A stretch of 64,000 nt of DNA from Caldicellulosiruptor diazotrophicus. Lineage in GTDB: Bacteria > Bacillota > Thermoanaerobacteria > Caldicellulosiruptorales > Caldicellulosiruptoraceae. Positions 28,884-38,009 of the stretch are shown here, one piece after another. Both the position numbers and the translations under genes were made by a program. Where the stretch lies: NCBI RefSeq assembly GCF_017347585.1, contig NZ_AP024480.1, positions 890,001 through 954,000 on the forward strand. Reading direction: 5' to 3'. The notes under the pieces are model-generated. The model was not told the origin of the DNA, ran no database searches, and was given only the letters and a program-made list of their open reading frames with translations. Every line of letters starts with the position of its first letter. The stretch's first letter is position 1.

Positions 28884-29126
28884 ATGCTTGTTCTTTCGCG
28901 CAAAGTTGGTGACCAGATTTTAATTGGAGATGATATAATAATAAAGGTCATCAGCATAGAAAAAGATAGCGTAAAGCTTGGAATAGATGCTCCAAAAAAT
29001 ATAAAGGTTTTGCGATATGAGCTACTTCAAGAGGTTAAAAATGAAAATGTCGAAGCTTTGCAAGGCAAAGATAGACTTAGCAAGATTAAAGATTTAAAAG
29101 AAATTTTGTCTGATGAGCAAAGATAA
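28884..29126 (+). CDS. csrA: Carbon storage regulator CsrA
   Basis: An 80-residue dimeric RNA-binding protein. The first strand MLVLSRKVGDQILIGDDI and the region KLGIDAPKNIKVLRYELL, which hold the RNA-contacting residues, match well. In B. subtilis CsrA represses flagellin translation and is antagonised by FliW; the gene pair and a matching flagellin leader are present here. The C-terminal tail is slightly longer than average. Confidence 0.95.
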   Translation: MLVLSRKVGDQILIGDDIIIKVISIEKDSVKLGIDAPKNIKVLRYELLQEVKNENVEALQGKDRLSKIKDLKEILSDEQR

Positions 29127-29159
29127 AGGGGCAAGATACAAAAATTGGAAGGTCAATTG

Positions 29160-29190
29160 AAGGCAGGTAAAAGTCTGCCTTTTTTATTTT
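29160..29190 (+). terminator. Terminator after csrA
   Basis: AAGGCAG (29160-29166) pairs with CTGCCTT (29175-29181), loop GTAAAAGT, followed by TTTTTATTTTT. It ends the flgM-to-csrA operon. Confidence 0.9.
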
Positions 29191-29199
29191 TGTAAGGTT

Positions 29200-29300
29200 A
29201 TTTTATTTGAAATAAGCTCAAAAATCCAAAATATACTTTAAAAAATTAGCTTAAAAATATAAAGTATACTTTAAATTTTTAGACTAAAAATTTAAAGTAT
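29200..29300 (+). repeat. Tandem 33-bp palindromic repeats upstream of the ATPase gene
   Basis: Two 33-bp units, 29233-29265 and 29266-29298, share about 80 percent of positions and each begins ATACTTTAAA and ends TAAAGT. Each is itself palindromic around a central TAG. The second forms a perfect 16-bp inverted repeat, 29266-29281 with 29285-29300, around a 3-nt loop. A weakly similar third unit may lie at 29200-29232. The array ends a few bases before a TATAAT box (29305-29310), so it could be an operator for the ATPase gene or part of a small mobile repeat. Confidence 0.7.
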
Positions 29301-29332
29301 GTGATATAATATTGAATAAGGAGGTAAAAAAA

Positions 29333-30766
29333 TTGACTATTACAAGCTCAGAGAACGTATTGAGAATTTTATACTCTTATAATCCCTGGTGGAGAGAAGG
29401 ATATTTTCCACAAGATTTATCTAAACCTGTAAAAAGAATGGCATACTATAAGGTGGTTAATTTGCTAAATCACCCAACTATCAGAAGGTATCTTATACTT
29501 TCAGGCGCACGTCGTGTAGGCAAAACAACCATATTATACCAAATAATAGAGTCACTTTTAAAGGATAAAGTTCATCCAAAAAAGATACTATATGTTTCGT
29601 TTGATCATCCTTTGTTTAAACTTTGTTCATTCGATCAAATTTTGAATCTTTATGAACTAAACATCAACCAATCAGAGGAAGCTTATGTATTTTTAGATGA
29701 AATTCAATACGCGAGCGATTGGGACAGATGGTTAAAAGTATATTACGATACAAAAACGAAATGGAAAGTTGTTGCAACAGGTTCTGCTTCACCAAAACTT
29801 ATTGAAGGAGTAAAGGAAAGTGGTGTTGGTCGCTGGACAGTGATTTCTGTTCCAACCCTTTCTTTTTATGAATTTTGTGAAATACTTGGTGTTGAAGAAA
29901 GACCCAAGGATTTACCAAATTTAGATTTAAGAGAGCTTTTAAATTTTAATGATCATCAGATTTCTGAACTTGTCTTTTTGCTTATGCCTTTGCAAAAATA
30001 TTTCAACAGGTACTTGCTGGTTGGAGGATTTCCTGAATTTGCATTTTCAGAAGACTGGTTTTTAATTCAACGAATTTTAAGAGAAGATGTTGTAGATAAA
30101 GTCATCAAAAGAGATATTCCTTCTCTATTTAATGTTAGAAACTTAACGGTATTAGAGAAAGTTTTCTTGTATTTGTGTTTCAATTCTTCAAGTGTAATAA
30201 ATATTTCGACCATCAGTAAACAAATTGAAAATGTATCAGTAATTACAATAGAAAATTATATTCACTTGCTTGAAAATGCAAATTTGATTTATAGGAGCCT
30301 CCCAATCGAATTAGGGGGCAAAAAAATTTTGAAAGCAAAACCGAAAATATATATATCTGATCCAGCTATTAGAAATGCAGTTTTGATGATAGACAATCTT
30401 TTTACCGACAGCAAAGAACTTGGAATTACAGTTGAAACAACAGTTTTTAAGCATGTATATAACTTCTACAGTGAAGCAAACGTAAAGATAGGTTATTTTA
30501 GAAAATCAACTGATAATCAAAAAGAGATTGATATAGTTATTGAGTATCCGAATGGTAAGAGCCTTATTGAGGTAAAGTTTAGGGAAGATAGCACACTTCT
30601 TGAGAGTGATGCAATTGTACAGATGTGCCAAAAAGAAAAAGATATAATCTCAGCAGTGCTTATTACAAAGAGAGCAGAAGACTGTGGCAGAGTTGAGCTT
30701 AATACAAAGGTACCAATAATAAAGATTCCTGCGTTTGTGTTTATGTATTTGTTTGGGAGAAGGTAA
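29333..30766 (+). CDS. AAA ATPase with DUF4143-type C-terminal domain
   Basis: A 477-residue protein of the AAA_14 / DUF4143 group. Walker A is SGARRVGKTT near residue 57, Walker B with sensor is YVFLDEIQYASDWDRWL near 121, and ATGSASP follows near 151. The C-terminal part contains EIDIVIEYPNGKSLIEVKFRED, resembling a PD-(D/E)XK nuclease core. Such genes are common accessory genes in thermophilic clostridia; the function is unknown. The TTG at 29333 has AAGGAGG upstream. It interrupts the flagellar region between csrA and flagellin, with palindromic repeats in front, so it was probably inserted. Confidence 0.82.
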   Translation: MTITSSENVLRILYSYNPWWREGYFPQDLSKPVKRMAYYKVVNLLNHPTIRRYLILSGARRVGKTTILYQIIESLLKDKVHPKKILYVSFDHPLFKLCSFDQILNLYELNINQSEEAYVFLDEIQYASDWDRWLKVYYDTKTKWKVVATGSASPKLIEGVKESGVGRWTVISVPTLSFYEFCEILGVEERPKDLPNLDLRELLNFNDHQISELVFLLMPLQKYFNRYLLVGGFPEFAFSEDWFLIQRILREDVVDKVIKRDIPSLFNVRNLTVLEKVFLYLCFNSSSVINISTISKQIENVSVITIENYIHLLENANLIYRSLPIELGGKKILKAKPKIYISDPAIRNAVLMIDNLFTDSKELGITVETTVFKHVYNFYSEANVKIGYFRKSTDNQKEIDIVIEYPNGKSLIEVKFREDSTLLESDAIVQMCQKEKDIISAVLITKRAEDCGRVELNTKVPIIKIPAFVFMYLFGRR

Positions 30767-30786
30767 AAAAATTTTTCTTTACCCTC

Positions 30787-30814
30787 TAAACTCATAAGAC
30801 AATCCTACCGATAA
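30787..30814 (+). promoter_or_regulatory. Sigma-D promoter of flagellin
   Basis: TAAA (30787-30790), 16 nt, then ACCGATAA (30807-30814), nearly the flagellar sigma consensus. The expected transcript starts near 30820 and has a leader of about 70 nt that contains two CsrA-like sites. Confidence 0.85.
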
Positions 30815-30834
30815 TTTAAATGAAAACAAAATAA

Positions 30835-30880
30835 AGCTTCACAGGGACGTGAAGCTAAAAAATTAAATTCAGGGAGGGTG
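30835..30880 (+). promoter_or_regulatory. CsrA-like binding sites in the flagellin leader
   Basis: Site 1: ACAGGGACGT (30841-30850) matches the CsrA consensus ACANGGANGT at every fixed position and is shown in a hairpin, stem AGCTTCAC (30835-30842) / GTGAAGCT (30849-30856), with GGA in the 6-nt loop. Site 2: CAGGGAGGGT (30870-30879) has the GGA core and covers the flagellin ribosome-binding site. Two sites, one on a hairpin and one on the ribosome-binding site, is the arrangement described for B. subtilis hag. Confidence 0.75.
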
Positions 30881-30889
30881 TTGTTAAGG

Positions 30890-31711
30890 ATGCGTATTAA
30901 TAATAACATTCAAGCGCTTAATACTTACAACAGATTGACAATTAACAATGACATGCTTTCAAAATCACTGGAAAAACTTTCATCTGGTATGAGAATCAAC
31001 AGAGCGGGCGATGATGCAGCAGGTTTGGCAATTTCAGAAAAGATGAGAGGACAGATCAGAGGTTTGAACCAAGCTATTAGAAATGCTCAAGATGCTATTT
31101 CATTAATTCAAACAGCTGAAGGTGCTTTAAATGAGACACATTCGATCTTGCAAAGAATGAGAGAGCTTGCTGTTCAGGCAGCAAACGACACCAATACAGA
31201 TGATGACAGGAACGCTCTGCAGGCTGAAGTTGATCAGCTGAAGGCTGAGATTGACAGGATCGCAAGTACTACACAATTTAACACAAAGACCTTATTAAAC
31301 GGAGGGTTGGTAGCAAGTACTGGATTAGTATTCCACATTGGAGCTAATATCAACCAGAATATTACTTTAACGATTCGTGCTGTTAACACAAGCTCATTGC
31401 AAATTACTTCTTTATCGGTTGCTGCACAAACGTCTGCAAATAAGGCAATTTCTACAATTGACAATGCGATAAAATATGTTTCTGAAGTAAGAGCAAAATT
31501 TGGTGCATATCAGAACAGACTTGAACATACAATAAATAACTTAGGTGTTGCTTCTGAAAATCTCACTGCTGCAGAAAGCAGAATCAGAGACGTTGATATG
31601 GCAAAAGAAATGATGGCATTTACAAAAAACAACATTTTGATGCAGGCAGCAACAGCAATGCTCGCTCAGGCAAATCAGCTTCCACAAGCTGTTTTACAGT
31701 TGTTGAGGTAA
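30890..31711 (+). CDS. hag: Flagellin
   Basis: The filament subunit, 273 residues, a short flagellin with little variable domain. The conserved N-terminal D0/D1 stretch [46 protein letters not shown] (in outline), and the C-terminal [15 protein letters not shown] and [16 protein letters not shown] are complete. The ATG at 30890 gives the usual MRINNN start. It has its own sigma-D promoter, CsrA-type leader and terminator, and is followed by two glycosyltransferase genes that may modify it. Confidence 0.95.
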   Translation: MRINNNIQALNTYNRLTINNDMLSKSLEKLSSGMRINRAGDDAAGLAISEKMRGQIRGLNQAIRNAQDAISLIQTAEGALNETHSILQRMRELAVQAANDTNTDDDRNALQAEVDQLKAEIDRIASTTQFNTKTLLNGGLVASTGLVFHIGANINQNITLTIRAVNTSSLQITSLSVAAQTSANKAISTIDNAIKYVSEVRAKFGAYQNRLEHTINNLGVASENLTAAESRIRDVDMAKEMMAFTKNNILMQAATAMLAQANQLPQAVLQLLR

Positions 31712-31732
31712 GAGGTTTAAAGCTAAATAAAA

Positions 31733-31765
31733 GGGCCCTGGTTTTAAGCCAGGGCTTTTTTAAAG
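31733..31765 (+). terminator. Terminator of flagellin
   Basis: GCCCTGG (31735-31741) pairs with CCAGGGC (31749-31755), followed by six Ts (31756-31761). A strong structure, as expected for an abundant transcript. Confidence 0.92.
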
Positions 31766-31791
31766 TTTTTTGGAAGGGAGATGTCATTGGT

Positions 31792-33690
31792 TTGACTTGG
31801 AGAAAGCTTAGTATTTGTATGATGGTAAAAGATGAAGAAAAAAATTTAAAAAGATGTTTGGAAAGTTTAAAACCGATTCTTAAAGGCGACGAAGTTGAAT
31901 TGATTGTGGTTGATACAGGTTCGAAAGATAGAACTGTTGAAATTGCAAAACAATATACTAATAACATCTTCTATAAACCTTGGAATTATAATTTTTCTGA
32001 GATGAGAAATTACACGATTTCACTTGCAAAAGGTGAATGGATTTTTATTTTAGATGCTGACGAAGAGCTTGAAGACGCGAAGATAATATTAAAGGAAATA
32101 GAAATGGCTGAGAAGGAAGGTGCAAATGCAATTAATATAGCCGTAAAAAATTTAGTTGAAGAAAATAATAAACAAAACTTTGTTTTCGGTTTTTCACCAA
32201 GACTCTTTAGAAATGGTTTTATAAAATACGAAGGAGCAGTTCACAATCAGCCTATTTTTAGACCTCCTATATACAACAGTAAAATTGTTATTTACCATTA
32301 TGGCTATATTATGAATGATACTAAGCTTATGGAATATAAATATAAGAGAACAGTTTCACTTCTTAAAAAAGAACTTGAGAAAGACCCATTAAATATTTAT
32401 TATAGATATCAACTTGGTGTTAGTTATAGTATGTATGGGAAAATTAAGGAAGCAATAGAAGAATTTAGGAAGGTCTATAACCTTTTGAAAATGGAAAATA
32501 GTGAAATAAAAAAAGGCTTAGTTGTGGTATATGGTTTGTATGCAAATAATCTTTTATTACTTGGACTTTTCGATAAAGCCTTAGAGGTTGCGGAAGAGGG
32601 ACTTAATTTTAATGATGAGTATATTGATTTGTATTACATTGCTGGGCTATCTCTTTATGCAATGGGAAGAAGACAAGAAGCATTGGTATATTTCAAAAAA
32701 TACATGGACCTTTTTAAAAAGGTAGATCAGATTAAACTCCTATACGATGCAAGAGTTGTATTTTACAATATAAGTAATAGTTATTTTGATAATGTTAACG
32801 CTATGGTTGTGCAATACTTATTAGATATAAATAATTTTTTAGAAGCCAAGGTACATATAGAGCAATTTAAAGACAATAAGCTAAAACTTCAGTATAGGAC
32901 TCTTTTGCATATAAAAGAAAAAAATTTTAATGAATTGTTTGATTTTTATTCTTCTTGTAACCAAGAAGACAAAGAAAAAGTTTCTGAATTTATTGAAAAA
33001 TATATTACTTACTTCAAATTTGATGAGGATGAAAGGTTAGAAATATATAAGAAATTTTCGGAATCAAATGATGTCTATGGCAAATATTGCTGTATAATAA
33101 CAAAAAAAGAAAAGGTAGAGTCTGCTATTTTAAATATATTTGACTCAAATGTTTTCGGATTACTACCTTCCTTTTACACAAAAGTTCTTTTTAGGGTTGC
33201 AGAAAAAAAAGAATTTTTGCTTGAGACATTAAAGAAAATTGATGTAATGGTTCTGAGGACAAAAACAGCTGAGGCATTGGCAGCAAAGTTTATTGATTTT
33301 GAAGATGTTATTAGCCTTTTAGAAGTAATAAAGCCGGAAAAAGCAGATATAGATATTTTAGCTCATTATATAGCTTTAGCATTGTTGGTATTGTTAAATT
33401 TTCCTCGCCAAAGTGATGAAAGATTATATGAGATATTCTTAAACTACACAGAAAATGGTATATTATTGATGAGCAAGCTTTATAAAAATGAAGAAATTAG
33501 TGAAAAATACAGATATTTTTTATCTGAGGAGGAGAAATATTTTGCTTTAATGTACTTGATTTACCTTTCATTACAAGAGAAGAGAATGGACAAGAGTATA
33601 AAATACTTACGAGAAGCAATATCAACAATGCCAAAATTGGTTAAACACCTTAAAAGATTCTCTAAGGACCTCTTAGGAGTGGATGTTTAG
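31792..33690 (+). CDS. Family 2 glycosyltransferase with TPR-like region
   Basis: A 632-residue protein. The N-terminal domain (about 1-200) is a GT-A family 2 glycosyltransferase: SICMMVKDEEKNLKRCLESL at the start, VVDTGSKDRTVEIA near 40 and the metal-binding DAD in WIFILDADEELED near 87. The middle (about 200-330) has TPR-like helical pairs (YYRYQLGVSYSMYGKIKEAIEEF, in outline), and the rest is helical without known motifs. It starts with TTG, 80 nt after flagellin and past its terminator. The place between flagellin and flaG suggests transfer of sugar to flagellin; the acceptor is inferred. Confidence 0.85.
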   Translation: MTWRKLSICMMVKDEEKNLKRCLESLKPILKGDEVELIVVDTGSKDRTVEIAKQYTNNIFYKPWNYNFSEMRNYTISLAKGEWIFILDADEELEDAKIILKEIEMAEKEGANAINIAVKNLVEENNKQNFVFGFSPRLFRNGFIKYEGAVHNQPIFRPPIYNSKIVIYHYGYIMNDTKLMEYKYKRTVSLLKKELEKDPLNIYYRYQLGVSYSMYGKIKEAIEEFRKVYNLLKMENSEIKKGLVVVYGLYANNLLLLGLFDKALEVAEEGLNFNDEYIDLYYIAGLSLYAMGRRQEALVYFKKYMDLFKKVDQIKLLYDARVVFYNISNSYFDNVNAMVVQYLLDINNFLEAKVHIEQFKDNKLKLQYRTLLHIKEKNFNELFDFYSSCNQEDKEKVSEFIEKYITYFKFDEDERLEIYKKFSESNDVYGKYCCIITKKEKVESAILNIFDSNVFGLLPSFYTKVLFRVAEKKEFLLETLKKIDVMVLRTKTAEALAAKFIDFEDVISLLEVIKPEKADIDILAHYIALALLVLLNFPRQSDERLYEIFLNYTENGILLMSKLYKNEEISEKYRYFLSEEEKYFALMYLIYLSLQEKRMDKSIKYLREAISTMPKLVKHLKRFSKDLLGVDV

Positions 33691-33759
33691 AAGTTAGATT
33701 AAGTAAAACTGTAGGGGATAGTTAGTAATTTTTACGTACATTTGAGGGAGTGAATTTAA

Positions 33760-35784
33760 GTGAATGAAAACATTGAGAGTAAAGTTGAGAGAATAAAAAA
33801 GCTTCTTAATGAACTTGTTGAAAAAGGAGAATTAGATTATGCGTTAGAAGTGATTGACAAATGCGAAAATGTTATTAAAAATGATATAGAGATTATTTCA
33901 ATGAAAGGGATAATATACTACGCTAAAAATGAGATTGAAAAAGCAGAAGAGATTTTCAAAAAAGGTTTGCTTGTTGATTTTACATATGCAGACTTTTATT
34001 ATAACTTGGGCTGTGTATACGAATTAAAAGAAGAATATGAAAAAGCGGCGAAATTCTTTGCTCGAGCTTTAGAGTTTGCTACTGGCAAGGAAACAATAGA
34101 TATTGGCAAAAAGTTGAATAATATTTTGTGTAAAATTTCTACTCCTTTGAACGATGAAATCAAAATAGCTTTCTTTGTGAAACCGGGGTTGGACAGTTTT
34201 CTAAACGATATAATATTAGGCTTGATGGATGAATACTTTGTAAGAAAGATTACTGTCACTGATTTTAAACAAATCGACGAAGGCATGCAATGGGCTGATA
34301 TTTGTTGGTTTGAGTGGTGCGATGAGCTTGTAATATATGGGAGTAGACATGAATTAGCAAGAGAGAAAAAGATAATATGTAGATTGCATAGGTATGAAGC
34401 ATTTACAAATTATATATTTCAGGTGGAATGGGAAAATGTAGATAAGGTGATATTTGTGGCGTCTCATATATTAAATATTGTAAATTCAAAGTTAGGTGGT
34501 AAAATAAGGGAGAAAAGCATTATTATTCCTAATGGTATTAATTTACAAAAATACAATTTTAGAGACAGAAAAAAGGGCTTCAACATAGCTTATGTTGGTT
34601 ATTTGAATTATAGAAAATCACCTAACATGTTACTGCAAATAATTGGTAAATTAACACAAATTGACAAAAGATATCGTTTATTTATTGCTGGAGAATTTCA
34701 AGATGAAGAAAATATGACCTATTTTGAATATTTGATAAAAGAGATGGGATTAAACGACTATGTAATTTTTGAGGGATGGCAGAAAGATATAAATACATGG
34801 TTAGAAGATAAAGATTATATTTTAAGTTGTAGTATCTTCGAAGGTCACCCGGTAGGAATAATGGAGGGAATGGCAAAAGGAATAAAGCCAGTAATTCATA
34901 ATTTTGTAGGAGCAAGGGATATTTATTCTAAGGAATGGCTATGGAATAGTATAAACGAAGCTGTTAGCATGATCATAGAAGAAAAATATAATTCTATAGA
35001 ATATAGAAGATTTGTTGAAAATAATTATGGTTATGACAAACAATTGAATGAGATAATAAAAGTTATTAGTGAAGTGAATGTTGTTGGCGTACCTTCATTT
35101 ATCGCAAATAAACTTCAAAATAGTATTAAAACAACAGATGAGGAGATAAAAAAATATTATAACAATTTTAGTTCATATCTCAAAAGAGATAGAGAAAGAG
35201 AAAACCCTCGACACTTATATATAAAGAATAGGTTAAAAGAATTAATAAAACCTTATTATTCTGTCTTAGATTGCGGGTGCGGGATTGGTATAATAAGTGA
35301 ATATATTAAGAATATGGGAGTCAAAGAAATAATAGGTATTGATATTTCACATGAAAATATCAATTATGCGTGTGAAACAATAAAAGATGTGATTTTTTTG
35401 GAGGGTGATATTGTAGAAATCAATCTAAATAAAAAATTTGATGTTATTTTGATGATTGACGTGTTGGAGCATATTCCTTTGGAAAAATATCCTCAGCTTT
35501 TTTGTAATTTAAAAAGACATTTAAAAGAAAGTGGTTACGTATATATGTCAATACCTACTTTTGAATATAATGAATTTATAAGAACTTATAGACCTGAGTT
35601 ACTTCAAATAATAGATAATTCAATTTCTATGGAGATGATGGTTGAACTTTGTAAATATGCCAAACTTAAGATTTTATTCTATAACACGTACGGTATAGAT
35701 GTTCCTTTTCAATATAATGAATACATAATTATTAGTGAACCTCAATATGAACAATTATGGAGCAATTTAATACCACAATTTTAG
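33760..35784 (+). CDS. TPR / glycosyltransferase / methyltransferase fusion protein
   Basis: A 674-residue three-part protein. Residues 1-120 form TPR-like helical pairs (YYNLGCVYELKEEYEKAAKFF). Residues about 135-430 look like a GT-B glycosyltransferase: IIPNGINLQKYNF, NIAYVGYLNYRKSP, and SCSIFEGHPVGIMEGMAKG, the donor-binding region. Residues about 470-670 are a class I SAM methyltransferase with VLDCGCGIGIISEYI (motif I), IGIDISHENI and VILMIDVLEHIP. The start is GTG. It lies next to the family 2 transferase gene; adding and methylating a flagellin sugar is a reasonable reading, not proven. Confidence 0.83.
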   Translation: MNENIESKVERIKKLLNELVEKGELDYALEVIDKCENVIKNDIEIISMKGIIYYAKNEIEKAEEIFKKGLLVDFTYADFYYNLGCVYELKEEYEKAAKFFARALEFATGKETIDIGKKLNNILCKISTPLNDEIKIAFFVKPGLDSFLNDIILGLMDEYFVRKITVTDFKQIDEGMQWADICWFEWCDELVIYGSRHELAREKKIICRLHRYEAFTNYIFQVEWENVDKVIFVASHILNIVNSKLGGKIREKSIIIPNGINLQKYNFRDRKKGFNIAYVGYLNYRKSPNMLLQIIGKLTQIDKRYRLFIAGEFQDEENMTYFEYLIKEMGLNDYVIFEGWQKDINTWLEDKDYILSCSIFEGHPVGIMEGMAKGIKPVIHNFVGARDIYSKEWLWNSINEAVSMIIEEKYNSIEYRRFVENNYGYDKQLNEIIKVISEVNVVGVPSFIANKLQNSIKTTDEEIKKYYNNFSSYLKRDRERENPRHLYIKNRLKELIKPYYSVLDCGCGIGIISEYIKNMGVKEIIGIDISHENINYACETIKDVIFLEGDIVEINLNKKFDVILMIDVLEHIPLEKYPQLFCNLKRHLKESGYVYMSIPTFEYNEFIRTYRPELLQIIDNSISMEMMVELCKYAKLKILFYNTYGIDVPFQYNEYIIISEPQYEQLWSNLIPQF

Positions 35785-36145
35785 GAAATTTTAAAATCTA
35801 GCGTCTGCAAGCTACAATGTGTATTTCAGTTATTTACAAAAATACGATAACAAAAAACAATCCTTTTATAACATAAGTAGTAAACATATTCGCTAAAATG
35901 GTAATTTCTGCTTTTAAGAGATAACAGTAATTATTATCAAATTAAAGGTTAGGTTGCAAAACGTAAATGGAAAAGACAAATAGAGATGTAGCCTTCCAGG
36001 AACAAATCAAATAGGTAGGGAATTTCTGATTCTTTTGCGGAACTTGTTATAATATTTGTGCGACAGAGAACAAGAAGAGTACAAAGTATTGTAAAAATGT
36101 GGGAAGTATTTTAAGAATTCAAAACGCACGGTTTTCAGAAAGTGA
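35785..36145. other. Gene-poor AT-rich gap
   Basis: No frame here has a credible start, ribosome-binding site and protein-like composition. It is probably decayed sequence leading into the transposase remnants that follow. Confidence 0.5.
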
Positions 36146-36271
36146 GGAAAGCAAAATGGTGTATTAAAAAGAGTGAAGATTGAAAGATTATTTGAAAAAT
36201 TGATTGGAGAATATAATTTAGAAAACATGAGATTGAGAGGGTTTAGAACATATAAAAGGCACGTGAACTGA
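36146..36271 (+). pseudogene. Remnant of a DDE transposase C-terminus
   Basis: A short frame reads GKQNGVLKRVKIERLFEKL, then IGEYNLENMRLRGFRTYKRH, and stops. The pattern K-x-E-R-x-F-E-x-L-x-x-E-Y-x-L-E-x-x-R-x-R-G is common at the end of DDE transposases, where it includes the catalytic glutamate. A stop at 36143-36145 and no longer frame upstream show that only the tail is left. The exact IS family is not certain. Confidence 0.5.
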
Positions 36272-36378
36272 GTTGAATCTATATAATTGTGTAAAAAGGG
36301 ATTGAGTCATCCCTTACCCTCTGGTTAGAATAGAAATTAAGAAGAACCAAAAACCAACACTAACAGGAGGGATGAGGA

Positions 36379-36900
36379 ATGATTCAATACAATATTACCA
36401 TAGATTCTGAAATTTCGCATTACCTTTTTACAACAGGCACAAAAGACGAGAAATTAGCCAAGTTTTTAGAATTAATACTTAATCAATTTCAGCAGCACAA
36501 GCTACTTCAGCAAATTAAGACAAAGCCTTACGAGAGAACAGAGGAAAGACAAGACTATCGTAATAGTTATTATTTCTGTGAATTTAATTACCAGGGTAGT
36601 GACTTTGGCTTTAAAAGGACCGAGACTTCGCAATGGCAAATTTAACATGCAACCTTTTTGAGCGTTATTATCAAAGTAAACAAGCGCTTTTATTATCTCC
36701 ACCATATCATAGCTTTGCAAAAATCTTGACTCTGTAATTGTAAAGTAGAAATTTGAGAACTTTATGAAGATAATAAGTTTCCTTTTTTGATAGTTAATGC
36801 AATGGTTACAAAAATAAAAGGAGAAGGTCGCGTTCTTTAGTAAAGTTTATTGAATTGTTATAAGTATAGACGGAAAAGGTTACAAGGAAGTGAATAATAG
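36379..36900 (+). pseudogene. Degraded IS256-family transposase
   Basis: The intact start (ATG with AGGAGGG upstream) reads MIQYNITIDSEISHYL..., then KPYERTEERQDYRNSYY near residue 55, like the N-terminus of Mutator/IS256 transposases. The frame is then lost. A second frame continues LITRVVTLALKGPRLRNGKF, matching the family's TTRVGTL-LxVPRLRxGxF. A later frame near 36790 gives FLIVNAMVTKIKGEGRV, like the FVDATYLKVREDGRV block with the catalytic aspartate replaced, and IVISIDGKGYKEV follows near 36860. Several frameshifts and a deletion make it non-functional. Confidence 0.75.
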
Positions 36901-36902
36901 GT

Positions 36903-37505
36903 ATGGAAAATAGCAACAAAGTACTGGAAGCTACTTTCAATCTTTTTATAAATCATCCTGAATTGTTAAAAATATATTTAGGTAAAGCAATTGACATACT
37001 TCTTAAACGGGATTTGTATTTTTTGAAAAAAGGATTACACGAAAGAGCAATCTCATATTGCCTTGCTATTTACATTGAGTAGTTTTTTTGCTCAGGTTTG
37101 ATGTAGATTGTGAATACGATGGTAACGAAGAACATAAAAGTGGACGTAAAATATATTGAAAATATTTGTTTTGAATACAGTAAACACAACTGCAAAAGAT
37201 TTAATTGTGACAATTGCCGCAATAAAGTTAGTGTATATCCAGATATAATTGTTCACAAGAGAAGAGTAAATTAATTTAATTTGCTTATAATTGAAGTTAA
37301 AAAAGTGAATTCATCGCATGTTCTAGAGATTGAAAAGGATATACATAAGTTAAAACAGTATACTAAACAAACCATAAGTAGTAAAAATAACAAAATAATT
37401 TTTGCTACAAATATGGGGGTTTTAGGCTTTTATATTGGTGACAACGCTAAAGAAGAACCTTTGATTAAGCGGTTTAAAAATGGTAAAGAATTAGCGGTAA
37501 AGTAA
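36903..37505 (+). pseudogene. Broken PD-(D/E)XK-type gene
   Basis: A 59-codon frame from ATG 36903 reads DLYFLKKGLHERAISYCLAI near its end, then stops. Homologous-looking sequence goes on in other frames: RFDVDCEYDGNEEHKSGRK near 37090, VSVYPDIIVHKRRVN near 37230, and LLIIEVKKVNSSHVLEIEKD from 37281 to the end at 37505. Together they resemble a family with the pattern HERAI...VDCEYN...PDIIVHKR...LLVIEVKK, a PD-(D/E)XK-like nuclease fold. At least two frameshifts separate the parts. Confidence 0.65.
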
Positions 37506-37517
37506 GTTTTAGTCTAA

Positions 37518-37971
37518 ATTTTACTATTTTTGACTGAATTTATTAACCAAAAACTTTTAGACTTCTTCGCAAAGTTTTTGCAAACTCTTCGAATAAAACA
37601 GGATGCGGATAATACCCAGATTCTCCAAAACTATGAAGGAGCATATAATGAATATTTTATGCCGTTTTCCAATGAGCCTCAGTATATATTTAGTGAATGA
37701 TGTATTTAAAAACCTCTTTCCGCTTGCCTTTGATACACCTTTTGAGAACTACATGTTCTTTTCACACATTTGGCAACAATTAAGCTTCTTTTTGTTGGTC
37801 TTTGCAGCTATTATAAAATCTGATTTTACAGAAGATATAGCAGCAGACTTCATTCAATCATTTTCAAAAACCATTGAACACAATACCGCATACCTTACAA
37901 ACTTGCTCCAAATACTTGAGAAAAATAATGTTAATACATTGGCATATATGGCGATTTTGATAAGGGGATAA
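37518..37971 (+). pseudogene. fliB: C-terminal remnant of flagellin lysine-N-methylase FliB
   Basis: One frame (from 37518) reads LTEFINQKLLDFFAKFLQTL and then QNYEGAYNEYFMPFSNEPQY and stops near 37700. A second frame takes over near 37690 with IYLVNDVFKNLFPLAFDTPFENY and runs to 37971 with FTEDIAADFIQSFSKTIEHN. The series NYxxAYxxYxxPF, ENYLVNxxFKNLFPF and IQSFSRxxEHN is what I recall for the C-terminal half of FliB-type flagellin methylases. The N-terminal cysteine cluster region is missing. The location beside flagellin-modification genes supports the call. Confidence 0.62.
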
Positions 37972-38009
37972 GGAAAATTAACATAAAAGTCTGGGATGGT
38001 GAGAAATGT

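Noticed and set aside
31792-35784. Teichoic acid or capsule synthesis as the role of the two glycosyltransferase genes
   Set aside because: No polymerase, flippase or nucleotide-sugar genes are linked, while flagellin, flaG and fliD flank them; flagellin modification is the simpler reading.
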